From contig OX104124.1 of the NCBI GenBank assembly GCA_944474755.1, positions 28,556,452 through 28,620,451 on the forward strand: a stretch of 64,000 nucleotides of DNA, in the 5' to 3' direction. How positions within the stretch are numbered: position 1 is the first letter of the stretch; the number at the start of each line of letters is the position of its first letter. This DNA is from Limnoperna fortunei (lineage: Eukaryota > Mollusca > Bivalvia > Mytilida > Modiolidae). The notes beneath the pieces were generated by a model, which was given only the letters and a program-made list of their open reading frames with translations, did not search any database and had not been told where the DNA came from. A program made the translations under genes and the position numbers. Shown piece by piece: positions 1 to 12,068 of the stretch.

Positions 1-1010
1 CTGTGTTCTACTTGTAGTATACTACACAGTTATACAATACACAATGTATTCACAGAAACTGTTAGAGTGTTCTACTTGTAGTATACTACACAGTTATACA
101 ATACACAATGTATTCACAGAAACTGTTAGAGTGTTCTACTTGTAGTATACTACACAGTTATACAATACACAATGTATTCACAGAAACTGTTAGAGTGTTC
201 TACTTGTAGTATACTACACAGTTATACAATACACAATGTATTCACAGAAACTGTTAGAGTGTTCTGCTTGTAGTATACTACACAGTTATACAATAAACAA
301 GGTATTCACAGAAACTGTTAGAGTGTTCTACTTGTAGTATACTACACAGTTATACAATACACAATGTATTCATAGAAACTGTTACTGTGTTCTACTTGTA
401 GTATACTACACAGTTATACAATACACAATGTATTCACATAAACTGTTAGAGTGTTCTACTTGTAGTACACTACACAGTTATACAATACACAAGGTATTCA
501 CAGAAACTGTTAGAGTGTTCTACTTGTAGTATACTACACAGTTATACAATACACAATGTATTCATAGAAACTGTTACTGTGTTCTACTTGTAGTATACTA
601 CACAGTTATACAATACACAATGTATTCACAGAAACTGTTAGAGTGTTCTACTTGTAGTACACTACACAGTTATACAATACACAATGTATTCATAGAAACT
701 GTTAGAGTGTTCTACTTGTAGTATACTACACAGTTATACAATACACAATGTATTCACAGAAACTGTTAGAGTGTTCTACTTGTAGTATACTACACAGTTA
801 TACAATACACAATGTATTCACAGAAACTGTTAGAGTGTTCTACTTGTAGAATACTACACAGTTATACAATACACAATGTATTCACAGAAACTGTTAGAGT
901 GTTCTACTTGTAGTATACTACACAGTTATACAATACACAATGTATTCACAGAAACTGTTAGAGTGTTCTACTTGTATAGTATACTACACAGTTATACAAT
1001 ACACAATGTA
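1..1010. repeat. 64-bp satellite, first block
   Basis: Head-to-tail monomers of 64 bp fill this block; the TTCTACTTGTAG motif recurs every 64 bases. Each monomer carries the perfect 12-bp palindrome GTAGTATACTAC, mutated to GTAGTACACTAC in some units. Variants include AAGGTATTC for AATGTATTC and TTACTGTG for TTAGAGTG. Open frames here are by-products of the repeat. The block continues beyond the left edge of the window. Confidence 0.97.
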
Positions 1011-1905
1011 CAGTAAAACTTCGGTAGCTCGAACTCGGATGGCTCGAACACCACCGATTTCTCGAACTGTTTTTAAAGTCCCGACATTTATTTCTATATA
1101 TATTTGTAAAAAGAACCCCGGTTTTTCGAACACCGATTTCTCGAAAACTCGAACTCATTTATAGGTCCCTTTGATAGTAAACTCATGTAAGTCACCATCA
1201 ATAACTCGAACTAAAATTATAAGCGTCAGTGCGAAGCAATTAACTTCAGGTACAAAGAACGTGGATAACAGAAGCCATAACAATTAATACAGGTATGTCA
1301 ATTAAAACATAAAAGATAATAATTATGTCATGACTGGTGATTAGTTTGAACAGGCAAATAGACATCAATTGTTTCTTTATTAAAAAATATGCAATGTACC
1401 AAGCGGATTATCAAATCAACGAAAATATTCCAATTGAAAATCATTTACGACTTTTGTTGACAACTGTGGTTAAATTGATATTAAAAACGAAATATTAAAG
1501 CTAAAATAATTGATGAAAAATGTGTCGGCAATAAATATTGTGGAAATTATTTACTTAATTTAACTGCGATGGATATACCGAGTACAAACGGGTTTTTGCG
1601 CAATAACGGAAGTAAATAGTAAGCGATGTAGAAATTTCAAATTTCACAAACTATTACACCTAAAATAACTTTATTCGTGTCAAAATTCATGAAATAAACA
1701 TCTACATACATTCAAAACGAATATTAGTTCGCCAAAACAACCATACCGCGTGTAGGATAATTAACAAGCAACTTATAAGAAAAATCGGTCACGGTACGGA
1801 ACAGATACAATTTCCGGAGGTTGTCAAACTTCGGTGGCTCGAACAACCGATAACTCGAACTATTTTTGGCGACCCCATCGAGTTCGAGTTATCGAAGTTC
1901 TACTG
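1011..1905. mobile_element. Non-autonomous pogo/Tigger-like DNA transposon
   Basis: An 895-bp insertion splits one 64-bp satellite monomer. Its ends are inverted repeats: CAGTAAAACTTCGGTAGCTC on the left and, read inward from the right, CAGTAGAACTTCGATAACTC; 21 of the first 24 bases agree. The element is flanked on both sides by TA (1009-1010 and 1906-1907), and removing it with one TA restores the monomer. TA duplication and CAGTARAACTTCG ends are typical of pogo/Tigger elements. No transposase frame is present, so movement would need a transposase from elsewhere. Confidence 0.9.
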
Positions 1906-4900
1906 TATTCACAGAAACTGTTAGAGTGTTCTACTTGTAGTATACTACACAGTTATACAATACACAATGTATTCACATAAACTGTTAGAGTGTTCTACTT
2001 GTAGTATACTACACAGTTATACAATACACAATGTATTCACAGAAACTGTTAGAGTGTTCTACTTGTAGTACACTACACAGTTATACAATACACAATGTAT
2101 TCACAGAAACTGTTAGAGTGTTCTACTTGTAGTATACTACACAGTTATACAATACACAATGTATTCACAGAAACTGTTAGAGTGTTCTACTTGTAGTATA
2201 CTACACAGTTATACAATACACAATGTATTCACAGAAACTGTTAGAGTGTTCTGCTTGTAGTATACTACACAGTTATACAATACACAATGTATTCACAGAA
2301 ACTGTTAGAGTGTTCTACTTGTAGTATACTACACAGTTATACAATACACAAGGTATTCACAGAAACTGTTAGAGTGTTCTACTTGTAGTATACTACACAG
2401 TTATACAATACACAATGTATTCACAGAAACTGTTAGAGTGTTCTACTTGTAGTATACTACACAGTTATACAATACACAATGTATTCACAGAAACTGTTAG
2501 AGTGTTCTACTTGTAGTATACTACACAGTTATACAATACACAATGTATTCACAGAAACTGTTAGTGTTCTACTTGTAGTATACTACACAGTTATACAATA
2601 CACAATGTATTCACAGAAACTGTTAGAGTGTTCTACTTGTAGTATACTACACAGTTATACAATACACAATGTATTCACAGAAACTGTTAGAGTGTTCTAC
2701 TTGTAGTATACTACACAGTTATACAATACACAATGTATTCACAGAAACTGTTAGTGTTCTACTTGTAGTATACTACACAGTTATACAATACACAATGTAT
2801 TCACAGAAACTGTTAGAGTGTTCTACTTGTAGTATACTACACAGTTATACAATACACAATGTATTCAGAGAAACTGTAAGAGTGTTCTACTTGTAGTATA
2901 CTACACAGTTATACAATACACAATTTATTCAGAGAAACTGTTAGAGTGTTCTACTTGTAGTATACTACACAGTTATACAATACACAATGTATTCACAGAA
3001 ACTGTTAGAGTGTTCTACTTGTAGTATACTACACAGTTATACAATACACAATGTATTCACAGAAACTGTTAGAGTGTTCTGCTTGTAGTATACTACACAG
3101 TTATACAATACACAATGTATTCACAGAAACTGTTAGAGTGTTCTGCTTGTAGTATACTACACAGTTATACAATAAACAAGGTATTCACAGAAACTGTTAG
3201 AGTGTTCTACTTGTAGTATACTACACAGTTATACAATACACAATGTATTCATAGAAACTGTTACTGTGTTCTACTTGTAGTATACTACACAGTTATACAA
3301 TACACAATGTATTCACATAAACTGTTAGAGTGTTCTACTTGTAGTACACTACACAGTTATACAATACACAAGGTATTCACAGAAACTGTTAGAGTGTTCT
3401 GCTTGTAGTACACTACACAGTTATACAATACACAATGTATTCACAGAAACTGTTAGAGTGTTCTACTTGTAGTATACTACACAGTTATACAATACACAAT
3501 GTATTCACAGAAACTGTTAGAGTGTTCTACTTGTAGTATACTACACAGTTATACAATACACAATGTATTCACAGAAACTGTTAGAGTGTTCTACTTGTAG
3601 TAAACTACACAGTTATACAATACACAATGTATTCACAGAAACTGTTAGAGTGTTCTACTTGTAGTATACTACACAGTTATACAATACACAATGTATTCAC
3701 AGAAACTGTTAGAGTGTTCTACTTGTAGTATACTACACAGTTATACAATACACAATGTATTCACAGAAACTGTTAGAGTGTTCTACTTGTAGTATACTAC
3801 ACAGTTATACAATACACAAGGTATTCACAGAAACTGTTAGAGTGTTCTACTTGTAGTATACTACACAGTTATACAATACACAATGTATTCATAGAAACTG
3901 TTAGAGTGTTCTACTTGTAGTATACTACACAGTTATACAATACACAAGGTATTCACAGAAACTGTTAGAGTGTTCTACTTGTAGTATACTACACAGTTAT
4001 ACAATACACAAGGTATTCACAGAAACTGTTAGAGTGTTCTACTTGTAGTATACTACACAGTTATACAATACACAAGGTATTCACAGAAACTGTTAGAGTG
4101 TTCTACTTGTAGTATACTACACAGTTATACTATACACAAGTTATTCACAGAAACTGTTAGAGTGTTCTACTTGTAGTATACTACACAGTTATACAATACA
4201 CAATGTATTCACAGAAACTGTTAGAGTGTTCTACTTGTAGTATACTACACAGTTATACAATACACAATGTATTCACATAAACTGTTAGAGTGTTCTACTT
4301 GTAGTACACTACACAGTTATACAATACACAATGTATTCACAGAAACTGTTAGAGTGTTCTACTTGTAGTATACTACACAGTTATACAATACACAATGTAT
4401 TCATAGAAACTGTTACTGTGTTCTACTTGTAGTATACTACACAGTTATACAATACACAATGTATTCACAGAAACTGTTAGAGTGTTCTACTTGTAGTACA
4501 CTACACAGTTATACAATACACAAGATATTCACAGAAACTGTTAGAGTGTTCTACTTGTAGTATACTACACAGTTATACAATACACAATGTATTCACAGAA
4601 ACTGTTAGAGTGTTCTACTTGTAGTATACTACACAGTTATACAATACACAATGTATTCACAGAAACTGTTAGAGTGTTCTACTTGTAGTATACTACACAG
4701 TTACACAATACACAATGTATTCACAGAAACTGTTAGAGTGTTCTTCTTGTAGTATACTACACAGTTATACAATACACAATGTATTCACAGAAACTGTTAG
4801 AGTGTTCTACTTGTAGTATACTACACAGTTATACAATACACAATGTATTCACAGAAACTGTTAGAGTGTTCTACTTGTAGTATACTACACAGTTATACAA

Positions 4901-6095
4901 TACACAATGTATTCACAGAAACTGTTAGAGTGTTCTACTTGTAGTATACTACACAGTTATACAATACACAATGTATTCACAGAAACTGTTAGAGTGTTCT
5001 ACTTGTAGTATACTACACAGTTATACAATACACAAGGTATTCACAGAAACTGTTAGAGTGTTCTACTTGTAGTATACTACACAGTTATACAATACACAAG
5101 GTATTCACAGAAACTGTTAGAGTGTTCTACTTGTAGTATACTACACAGTTATACAATACACAAGGTATTCACAGAAACTGTTAGAGTGTTCTACTTGTAG
5201 TATACTACACAGTTATACAATACACAAGGTATTCACAGAAACTGTTAGAGTGTTCTACTTGTAGTATACTACACAGTTATACAATACACAAGGTATTCAC
5301 AGAAACTGTTAGAGTGTTCTACTTGTAGTATACTACACAGTTATACAATACACAATGTATTCACAGAAACTGTTAGAGTGTTCTACTTGTAGTATACTAC
5401 ACAGTTATACAATACACAATGTATTCACAGAAACTGTTAGAGTGTTCTACTTGTAGTATACTACACAGTTATACAATACACAAGGTATTCACAGAAACTG
5501 TTAGAGTGTTCTACTTGTAGTATACTACACAGTTATACAATACACAATGTATTCACAGAAACTGTTAGAGTGTTCTACTTGTAGTATACTACACAGTTAT
5601 ACAATACACAAGGTATTCACAGAAACTGTTAGAGTGTTCTACTTGTAGTATACTACACAGTTATACAATACACAATGTATTCACAGAAACTGTTAGAGTG
5701 TTCTACTTGTAGTATACTACACAGTTATACAATACACAATGTATTCACAGAAACTGTTAGAGTGTTCTACTTGTAGTATACTACACAGTTATACAATACA
5801 CAAGGTATTCACAGAAACTGTTAGAGTGTTCTACTTGTAGTATACTACACAGTTATACAATACACAATGTATTCATAGAAACTGTTACTGTGTTCTACTT
5901 GTAGTATACTACACAGTTATACAATACACAATGTATTCACAGAAACTGTTAGAGTGTTCTACTTGTAGTAAACTACACAGTTATACAATACACAATGTAT
6001 TCACAGAAACTGTTGGAGTGTTCTACTTGTAGTATACTACACAGTTATACAATACACAATGTATTCACAGAAACTGTTAGAGTGTTCTACTTGTA
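1906..6095. repeat. 64-bp satellite, second block
   Basis: The same 64-bp family resumes in phase after the insertion and stops at 6095. About 65 monomers are present, some 3 bp shorter with TTAGTG for TTAGAGTG. Several monomer variants reappear in the same order as in the first block, for example a unit with AATAAACAAGG followed by an ATTCATAG/TTACTGTG unit and an ATTCACATAAAC unit, near 290-450 and near 3170-3330. This suggests multi-monomer duplications. The array ends about 220 bp before the first recognisable exon and probably lies in an intron or just upstream of gene X. Confidence 0.95.
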
Positions 6096-6315
6096 AATGT
6101 CAATGCTGTAATGTTCAGATGAAATTTTCAGTGGGAACAGAAAATAACTGAAATAAAACATATATATCATGAATATCCATACATATTTTGCAAAAAAAAC
6201 CCCACTGAATATTCCAGAATTTTAGATCCCAAAATGTATAATGAATCATCTTATTGCTTAAAGCTACCAAGTATACCTTTGTATATGTTTGTATTCTGTT
6301 ATGTACTATTGATAG

Positions 6316-6434
6316 GTATAGAGTGATGTCATTCTTCAAGTACCATCGGCAGTTCTGGAAACTGTACATGAAATACCTGTCAGCAGCCATGTTTGTATCA
6401 TTTACTTCAATGCTGTGTGTCACGATGAGTGAAG
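6316..6434 (+). CDS. Gene X, internal exon (unrecognised protein)
   Basis: This is a candidate exon of 119 nt. It follows a TTGATAG acceptor and ends at GAAG before a GTAACT donor. In the open frame it reads YRVMSFFKYHRQFWKLYMKY, then an alternating hydrophobic stretch (AAMFVSFTSMLCVTMSE). It starts with one base of a split codon and ends with one base (G). That phase fits the next candidate exon at 8108 exactly, giving an Asp codon across the junction. The polypyrimidine tract is modest. I do not recognise the family. Composition and phase agreement argue for real coding sequence. Any 5' exons must lie within or beyond the satellite to the left. Confidence 0.5.
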
Positions 6435-6636
6435 GTAACTATGGTAACAGATCTCTGTTTATTCTTTTGTTTGCCAATACACACCTTGTCCATGATTTAC
6501 TTGCTTATTTGGATAACTTGCTTAGCAATTTTTGTGTATTACTGCAGTTATGGACCCATTGTCCACCTTTATCTCATACTTACTCTTGAAATGAGATCTA
6601 GTAGGATGTGATAAAAATGTGTTCAAATGGTTGACA

Positions 6637-7735
6637 TAACTGTGCACAGTTACACATGCCAGTACATCTTGTACCTCACAAGAATGTGTTCTCATTGTTG
6701 ACATCTGTGGACCATTACACATGCCAATATATCTTGTACCTCACAAGAATGTGTTCTCATGGTTGACATTTGTGGACCATTACACATGCCAGTACATCTT
6801 GTACCTCACAAGAATGTGTTCCCATGGTTGACATCTGTGGACCATTACACATGCCAATATATCTTGTACCTCACAAGAATGTTTTCTCATGGTTGACATC
6901 TGTGGACCATTACACATGCCAATATATCTTGTACCTCACAAGAATGTGTTCCCATGGTTGACATCTGTGGACCATTACACATGCCAGTACATCTTGTACC
7001 TCACAAAAATATGTTCTCATGGTTGACATTTCTGTGGACCATTACACCTGCCAGTACATCTTGTACCTCACAAGAATGTGTTCTCATGGTTGATATCTGT
7101 GGACCATTACACATGCCAGTACATCTTGTACCTCACAAGAATGTGTTCTCATGGTTGTCATCTGTGGACCATTACACATGCCAGTACATCTTGTACCTCA
7201 CAAGAATGTGTTCTCATGGTTGTCATCTGTGGACCATTACACATGCCAGTACATCTTGTACCTCACAAGAATGTGTTCTCATGGTTGTCATCTGTGGACC
7301 ATTACACATGCCAGTACATCTTGTACCTCACAAGAATGTGTTCTAATGGTTGACATCTGTGGACCATTACACATGCCATTACATCTTGTACCTCACAAGA
7401 ATGTGTTGTCATGGTTGTCATCTGTGGACCATTACACATGCCAGTACATCTTGTACCTCACAAGAATGTGTTCTTATTGTTGACATACTTGTGGACCATA
7501 ACACATGCCAGTATATTTTGTACCACACAAAAATGTGTTCTCATGGTTGACATTTCTGTGGACCATTACAGATGCTAGTACATCTTGTACCTCACAAAAA
7601 TGTTTTCATGTGGTTGACATATCTGGGAACAGTTACACATGCCAGTACATGTACACCACAACTTGTGTATAGGCAGGTGGTTGACATATCTGTAAACCAT
7701 TATGTATGTTTATTAGTACATGTACCTCAATAGTT
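6637..7735. repeat. 65-bp satellite in a gene X intron
   Basis: About 16 tandem units of 65 bp, with recurring motifs TGTGGACCATTACACATGCC and ATCTTGTACCTCACAAGAAT. Units vary at the TTGACAT/TTGTCAT position and decay towards 7600-7735. The open frames across it arise from the repeat and are not genes. The block lies between two phase-matched exons of gene X. Confidence 0.95.
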
Positions 7736-8107
7736 ATTTTCCTAATAAAATTCCTGGTAAAAGAAGTTTTGTTTGCTAGTAATGGAAGTACCATTTTCAG
7801 AAAGGGAAATGCCATTTTGTGGTATTAATGTAATCCTCTTATATTAATTCACTGTTTAAAAAACATAGGGTATTTATAGTGTAAACTTGTACTAAGGGGT
7901 GCCAAAAAAAATCCACTGTTTCAACACATAAATTGTTAACATTATGAATCTTTCTGAATATATCAAAACACTGTATGAAGATAACATAAAAAATCTTTCA
8001 GGAATTATACATTTGGAAACATTTTTAGACATTAAGGCATTATATAGCTAAAACATGACTGAAAGTGGCACAAAACACCAATTAAAAAAATGAACAATCT
8101 GTTACAG

Positions 8108-8188
8108 ATTTGGTGGACTGGTTTAGAGGGTTCCACACAAAAATTGATGTGAAGAAGTTGGCTAAAGAATATGCCGATGACAGTAATA
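8108..8188 (+). CDS. Gene X, internal exon
   Basis: Exon of 81 nt with a good acceptor (CTGTTACAG) and a consensus donor (GTAAGT). Frame: two bases completing a split codon, then LVDWFRGFHTKIDVKKLAKE and YADDSN, then one base. The entry phase matches the exon ending at 6434 and the exit phase matches the exon at 8713. Three exons with compatible phase and no in-frame stop until the last are unlikely by chance. The family is not recognised. The peptide is charged and helix-like, as in the end of a soluble cytosolic protein. Confidence 0.6.
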
Positions 8189-8199
8189 GTAAGTTGTCT

Positions 8200-8303
8200 T
8201 AGAAAAATGATGTCCCTCCCCCTACCAAAAGATAGGAAAATGATGTCCCTCCCCTTACCAAAACATAGAAAAATGATGTCCCTCCCCCTACCAAAACATA
8301 GGT
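8200..8303. repeat. Three copies of a 33-bp unit
   Basis: TGATGTCCCTCCCC recurs at 8209, 8241 and 8274, spaced by AAAA-rich and CCAAAACATAG stretches. It begins about 20 bp after the gene X donor, so it lies in the intron. Confidence 0.85.
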
Positions 8304-8712
8304 AAACACTGCATTTTGTCATGTCATTCACAAATTTAAATTTATAGGGGTAAATGTTTTCATTTTTAAAATCTGAACAATGTGTCACCAAATAATTCAA
8401 TAGCATTTGAATGATTCAAATAAAAATCCTATAATTTGTTATATCCTTCTGTCAGTAAGCAGTGTCACACATACTAATGATTTTATTAGGCATGAATAAT
8501 AATTAAATGATTTTAAAAAGTTAAATCTTTTTGTATCTTGTTGTGAATATATACATGTATGATAATATACTTACCCAGATGAGGAGAGTCACAGCTGCAT
8601 AAGGTATTTTGTGCTTGCACTAAATGATACCATTTATATGGACTATAGGCAAAGACTTCAAAACAACAGTATGCCCAAAGAGGGAGGTCACTCAACTATC
8701 ACCACCTTACAG

Positions 8713-8744
8713 TTAATCCAAATGATGTACCGAATTTTGGGTGA
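8713..8744 (+). CDS. Gene X, last coding exon
   Basis: After a pyrimidine-rich acceptor (ATCACCACCTTACAG) the exon supplies TT to complete an Ile codon, then reads NPNDVPNFG and a TGA stop. The phase matches the donor at 8189. This would give the C-terminus of gene X; the bases after 8744 would be 3' UTR. It is short, so on its own it would be weak. Support comes from the acceptor and the phase. Confidence 0.45.
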
Positions 8745-8832
8745 AGCAGGATGTGAGATTTTTTTTTTGTTTCTGATTTTTAAGGTGTAGAAAATATATT
8801 TAATCAATTGCGTAATGGTAGTAAATAACTAA

Positions 8833-9414
8833 AGTAAAACTTTACTGTGTCTTTTCGATGGGTGTTTGCCTGACAAAATGAAAAACTGCTACTGCGTTTG
8901 GTCGAGTTTATGATCCTTTTGTAGATCTCAGATTACACTTTTTGAATTGAACAATTATTTTCCACAGTTAATCCTCGTTCTGAAATGCTGCTGAGTTTTC
9001 ATTTTGATACAGTGATTTTCCATACCAAATATTGACCTTGTTTTGAACAGAAGTGTACTTTAGGAAAATTTCTTTGTTGTCTATTCGAAACCCTTTGGGT
9101 AATGTAACTGCAGTTGAGGCGGGAAAGTCTCGCCGTTTGTCCGAATACCATTGTACGTTACGAAAGCAGACGAACGTTTGTAAACAACATTAGACCCCTT
9201 TAGAAACAAAAATGGCTGAATTCCTGGAAATTTGATTTATCAAAATGAAAATTCAGACGCATTTCAGAATGCCAATTAACTGTGGAAAATAACTGTTGAT
9301 TTCAAAAAGTGTAATATGAGATTTACAAAAGTACCATAAACTTGACCAAACGCGGTAGCAGTTTTCAATTTTTTCAGGCAAAAACCTGTTGGACAGACAT
9401 GGTAAAGTTTACTA
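8833..9414. mobile_element. Inverted-repeat element with ~190-bp arms
   Basis: The sequence at about 8833-9030 is matched in reverse complement by about 9220-9414. Shared blocks include AGTAAA.CTTTAC at the tips, CGCGTTTGGTC/CTGCGTTTGGTC, ATTACACTTTTTGAA and TATTTTCCACAGTTAA. The arms differ at many positions, so it is an old copy. There is no coding capacity. It looks like a MITE or foldback-type DNA element; TA flanks on both sides are possible but not certain. Confidence 0.75.
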
Positions 9415-9477
9415 TAATGTCTTGTGTTTATCATCACTACAAAATTAAAATGTGATAAATCTTCAAACTTAGGTAGT

Positions 9478-9540
9478 TATACCCCTGGTTCGAAGAAGAA
9501 GGGTATACTGTTTTACCCTTGTACGTTCGTCTGTTTGTCA
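9478..9540. repeat. ATACCCC short dispersed repeat
   Basis: TTATACCCCTGGTTCGAAG...GGGTATACTG forms a small inverted repeat followed by a TACGTTCGTCTGTTTGTC tract. A related tip (TTATACCCCTGCAAAC...GAGGGGTAT with CTGTCTGTCCGTCTG) occurs at 12893-12955. The shared hairpin and the following pyrimidine-rich tract suggest one repeat family. Confidence 0.5.
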
Positions 9541-9847
9541 AAAATTTATGTGGCAGCTTTCTATGACTTTATACTGTTGGATGCAGAAACCTGTTATTTG
9601 CATATTGCTGTATCATATACTACCATATGGTGTATAGTAATATTATGCTCCTTGGTCATCTACTTTGTGTGTACTGTGTACTTACTGTTACCCTTGACTT
9701 AGGATTGTCATTCTGTATAGTTATTTGTTCCTGTTACTCTTCACATAGGAATGTCATTCTGTCCTTCTGTATAGATATTTGTTATTATTGACTTACAGTA
9801 TATATTTTTCATGTGAAGTAATTTCGGATGTTTTCATTCATTTTTTT

Positions 9848-11118
9848 AGCTCACCTGACCCAAAGGGTCATGTGAGCTATTGTTATCACTTTGCGTCCGT
9901 CGTCGTCGTCGTCGTCGTCGGCGTCGGCGTCTGTAAACTTTTTACATTTTAATCTTCTTCTCTGAAACCACTTGGCCAATTGAAACCAAACTTGGCCATA
10001 ATGTTCATTGGATGGACCTTTACAAAGTTTGTGTTTTTTATTTTGATTGGTAAACCAATATGGCCGCCACCTCAAGACTTAGTTTAACATAGGACCCTAT
10101 GGGAAAAAAGTTAAAAAGGGATTCTTCTCTGAAACCGTTTAACCAATCAAAACAAAACTTACTAGCAATATTGTTTAGATGGTCCTCTATAAAGTTTGTG
10201 TTTTAGATGGGAATTGGAAATTCAAAATGGCCGCTACTGCAGGACTTAGTTTAACATAGAACCCTATGGGAAAAAGTTTTAAAAGGCTTCTTCTCTGAAA
10301 CCGGTTAATCAATGGAAACAAAAACTTACTAGCAATATTGTTTGGATGGTCCTCTATAAAGTTAGTGTTTTTTATGGCAATTGGAAATTCAAAATGGCTG
10401 CCACCGCAGGACTTAATTTAACATAGGACCCTATGGGAAAAAGTTTGAAAGGCTTCTTTTCTGAAACCGGCCAACCAATGGAAACAAAACTTACTAGCAA
10501 TATTGTTTGGATGGTCCTCTATAAAGTTAATGTTTTTTATCCCAATCTGATATTCAAAATGGCCGCCACCGCAGGACTTAGTTTAACGTTGGAGCCTATG
10601 GGAAAAATGTTAAAAAGGGCTTCTTCTCTGAAACCGGTTAACCAATCAAAACAAAACTTACTAGCAATATTGTTTGGATGGTCCTTTATAAAGTTTATGA
10701 TTTTTATGCCAACTGGAAATTCAAAATGGCCACTACCGCAGGACTTAGTTTAACATAGGACCCTATGGGAAAAAGTTTTTAAAGGCTTCTTCTCTGAAAC
10801 CGGTTAATCAATGGAAACAAAAACTTACTAGCAATATTGTTTGGATGGTCCTCTATAAAGTTTATGTTTTTTATGGCAATTGGAAATTCAAAATGGCCAA
10901 CTCCCCCGCAGGACTTAGTTTAACATAGGACCCTATGGGCAAATAAAAAAAATCTCTATACAACTGGTTAACCAATGAAACAAAGCTTTCTAGTAATATT
11001 GTTTGGATGGTCCTATTTAAAGTTTATTGAAAATTACAGGACTTACTTTAACATCAGGGAAATGCCATCTTGCCTATAAAATCAGGTGAGCGATACAGGC
11101 TCTTAAGAGCCTCTGGTT
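9848..11118 (+). mobile_element. Arm-and-core repeat, copy 1 (Helentron/pearl-like)
   Basis: It begins with a nested hairpin, AGCTCACCTGACCC..GGGTCATGTGAGCT, and a CGTCGTCGTC tract. The core holds about six 166-bp tandem units marked TCTGAAACC and AATTCAAAATGGCCGCC. It ends CAGGTGAGCGATACAGGCTC TTAAGAGCCTCTGG, a terminal hairpin. GCTCACCTGA at the start and TCAGGTGAGC near the end are mutually inverted. Subterminal inverted repeats, a tandem core and a 3' hairpin are the architecture of DINE-1/pearl-type non-autonomous Helentron relatives. The assignment to that class is inference; the structure is directly visible. Confidence 0.8.
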
Positions 11119-11348
11119 CCAAAATGATGTCAGCGTGTAAGAGTTAACTGTTTCACTACTTCCGGAATTACTGTTCCATGCCCAAGAAAGATGCACACAT
11201 ATTACAATCTCATTCATGTCATTTGAAGATTGTCACTCATAATGGAATTTATTTGCTCAGATCAACCAATGGCATCCAAAAAGTTTAACATGGCCAACCA
11301 AGATCCTTTATTGTGATCACTCTCTCTGTACAGTCTGTAAGTTAATAG

Positions 11349-11526
11349 AACAGTTATTTAATGCCTTTTCATGGAGCAGTCAAACTATTATGCCCTCAGT
11401 GCTCAGGACATGTTTTAGGCACCGTTGCCTTCTGCCTGCGGCCTCAGGCAACAGTTCCAAAATCATCTCCAGCACCTCAGGATAATAGTTTTGACTGCTC
11501 CATGAACAGGCATTTAAATAACTGTA
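11349..11526. repeat. Palindromic element around TCATGGAGCAGTCAAA
   Basis: The arms AACAGTTATTTAATGCC and TTCATGGAGCAGTCAAACTA recur inverted at 11477-11526. The interior (GTTGCCTTCTGCC...GGCCTCAGGCAAC) is also self-complementary. The whole can fold into one long hairpin. No coding capacity is seen. Confidence 0.75.
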
Positions 11527-11689
11527 TACTGTTACTCTTGACATAGGAATGTCATTCTGTATAGTTATTTGTTACTTTTACCACTGACTTTGAAATGTTA
11601 TTCTGACATTCTTATACTTTGCTATCTAGATTTTTGTTTATTTTTGGTCATACATACTATATACTCTACTTTGTTTGTGGTGTTTTAAA

Positions 11690-11905
11690 ATGTATTTGTT
11701 TGTTTGCTTGAATGATGTTTAACAACATTTTCAGCAATTTTTCAGCTATATCATGGCAATGTCCAGTTTTTATAGGGGGAGGAAGCCAGAGTTCCCTGAG
11801 AAAACCCAGGACCTTCACTAGGAAAACTGTCAATCCATTTTCAATTAAGATTGAAGTAGAGTACATCCTGCCCGCAGTGAGACATGAACCCCCAACCTGC
11901 TTATA
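11690..11905 (-). mobile_element. tRNA-headed SINE, reverse orientation
   Basis: On the minus strand it runs from a B-box-like GGGGGTTCATGTCTC through CTCTGGCTTCCTCCCCC to ATATAGCTGAAAAATTGCTG, then AAATGTTGTTAAACATCATT and a CAAACAAACAAA tail. The same 3' module ends the SINEs at 36362-36620 and 41935-42165. The tRNA head is only partly preserved. Confidence 0.7.
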
Positions 11906-12068
11906 TTGTGTGTGTGTATGTGTGTGTGTGAATGTAAAACTTGCATGAAAATAAATTGAATGTTTGACATTGTTTTGAGAGGTTATGCCTATTTATATAA
12001 CTTATTAATAGCTCCCAATGGTTGCAAAGTGTTAATTGTTAAAGTGCTTCATTGATATCTATTATGTA

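Noticed and set aside
2479..2896. Open frames inside the 64-bp satellite
   Set aside because: They follow the repeat unit, have no splice or start context and shift between frames with 3-bp changes.
6770..7550. Overlapping frames of CGPLHMPVHLVPHK type
   Set aside because: 65-bp satellite read in several frames; 65 is not a multiple of three, so frames simply rotate.
1..7735. Tandem arrays that superficially resemble a CRISPR array
   Set aside because: The units are contiguous with no unique spacers, and the genome is eukaryotic.
10433..10753. Frame of 106 codons, repeated at 30953-31273
   Set aside because: It lies in the 166-bp core units of the arm-and-core repeat. Similarity between the two copies reflects the repeat and not a protein.
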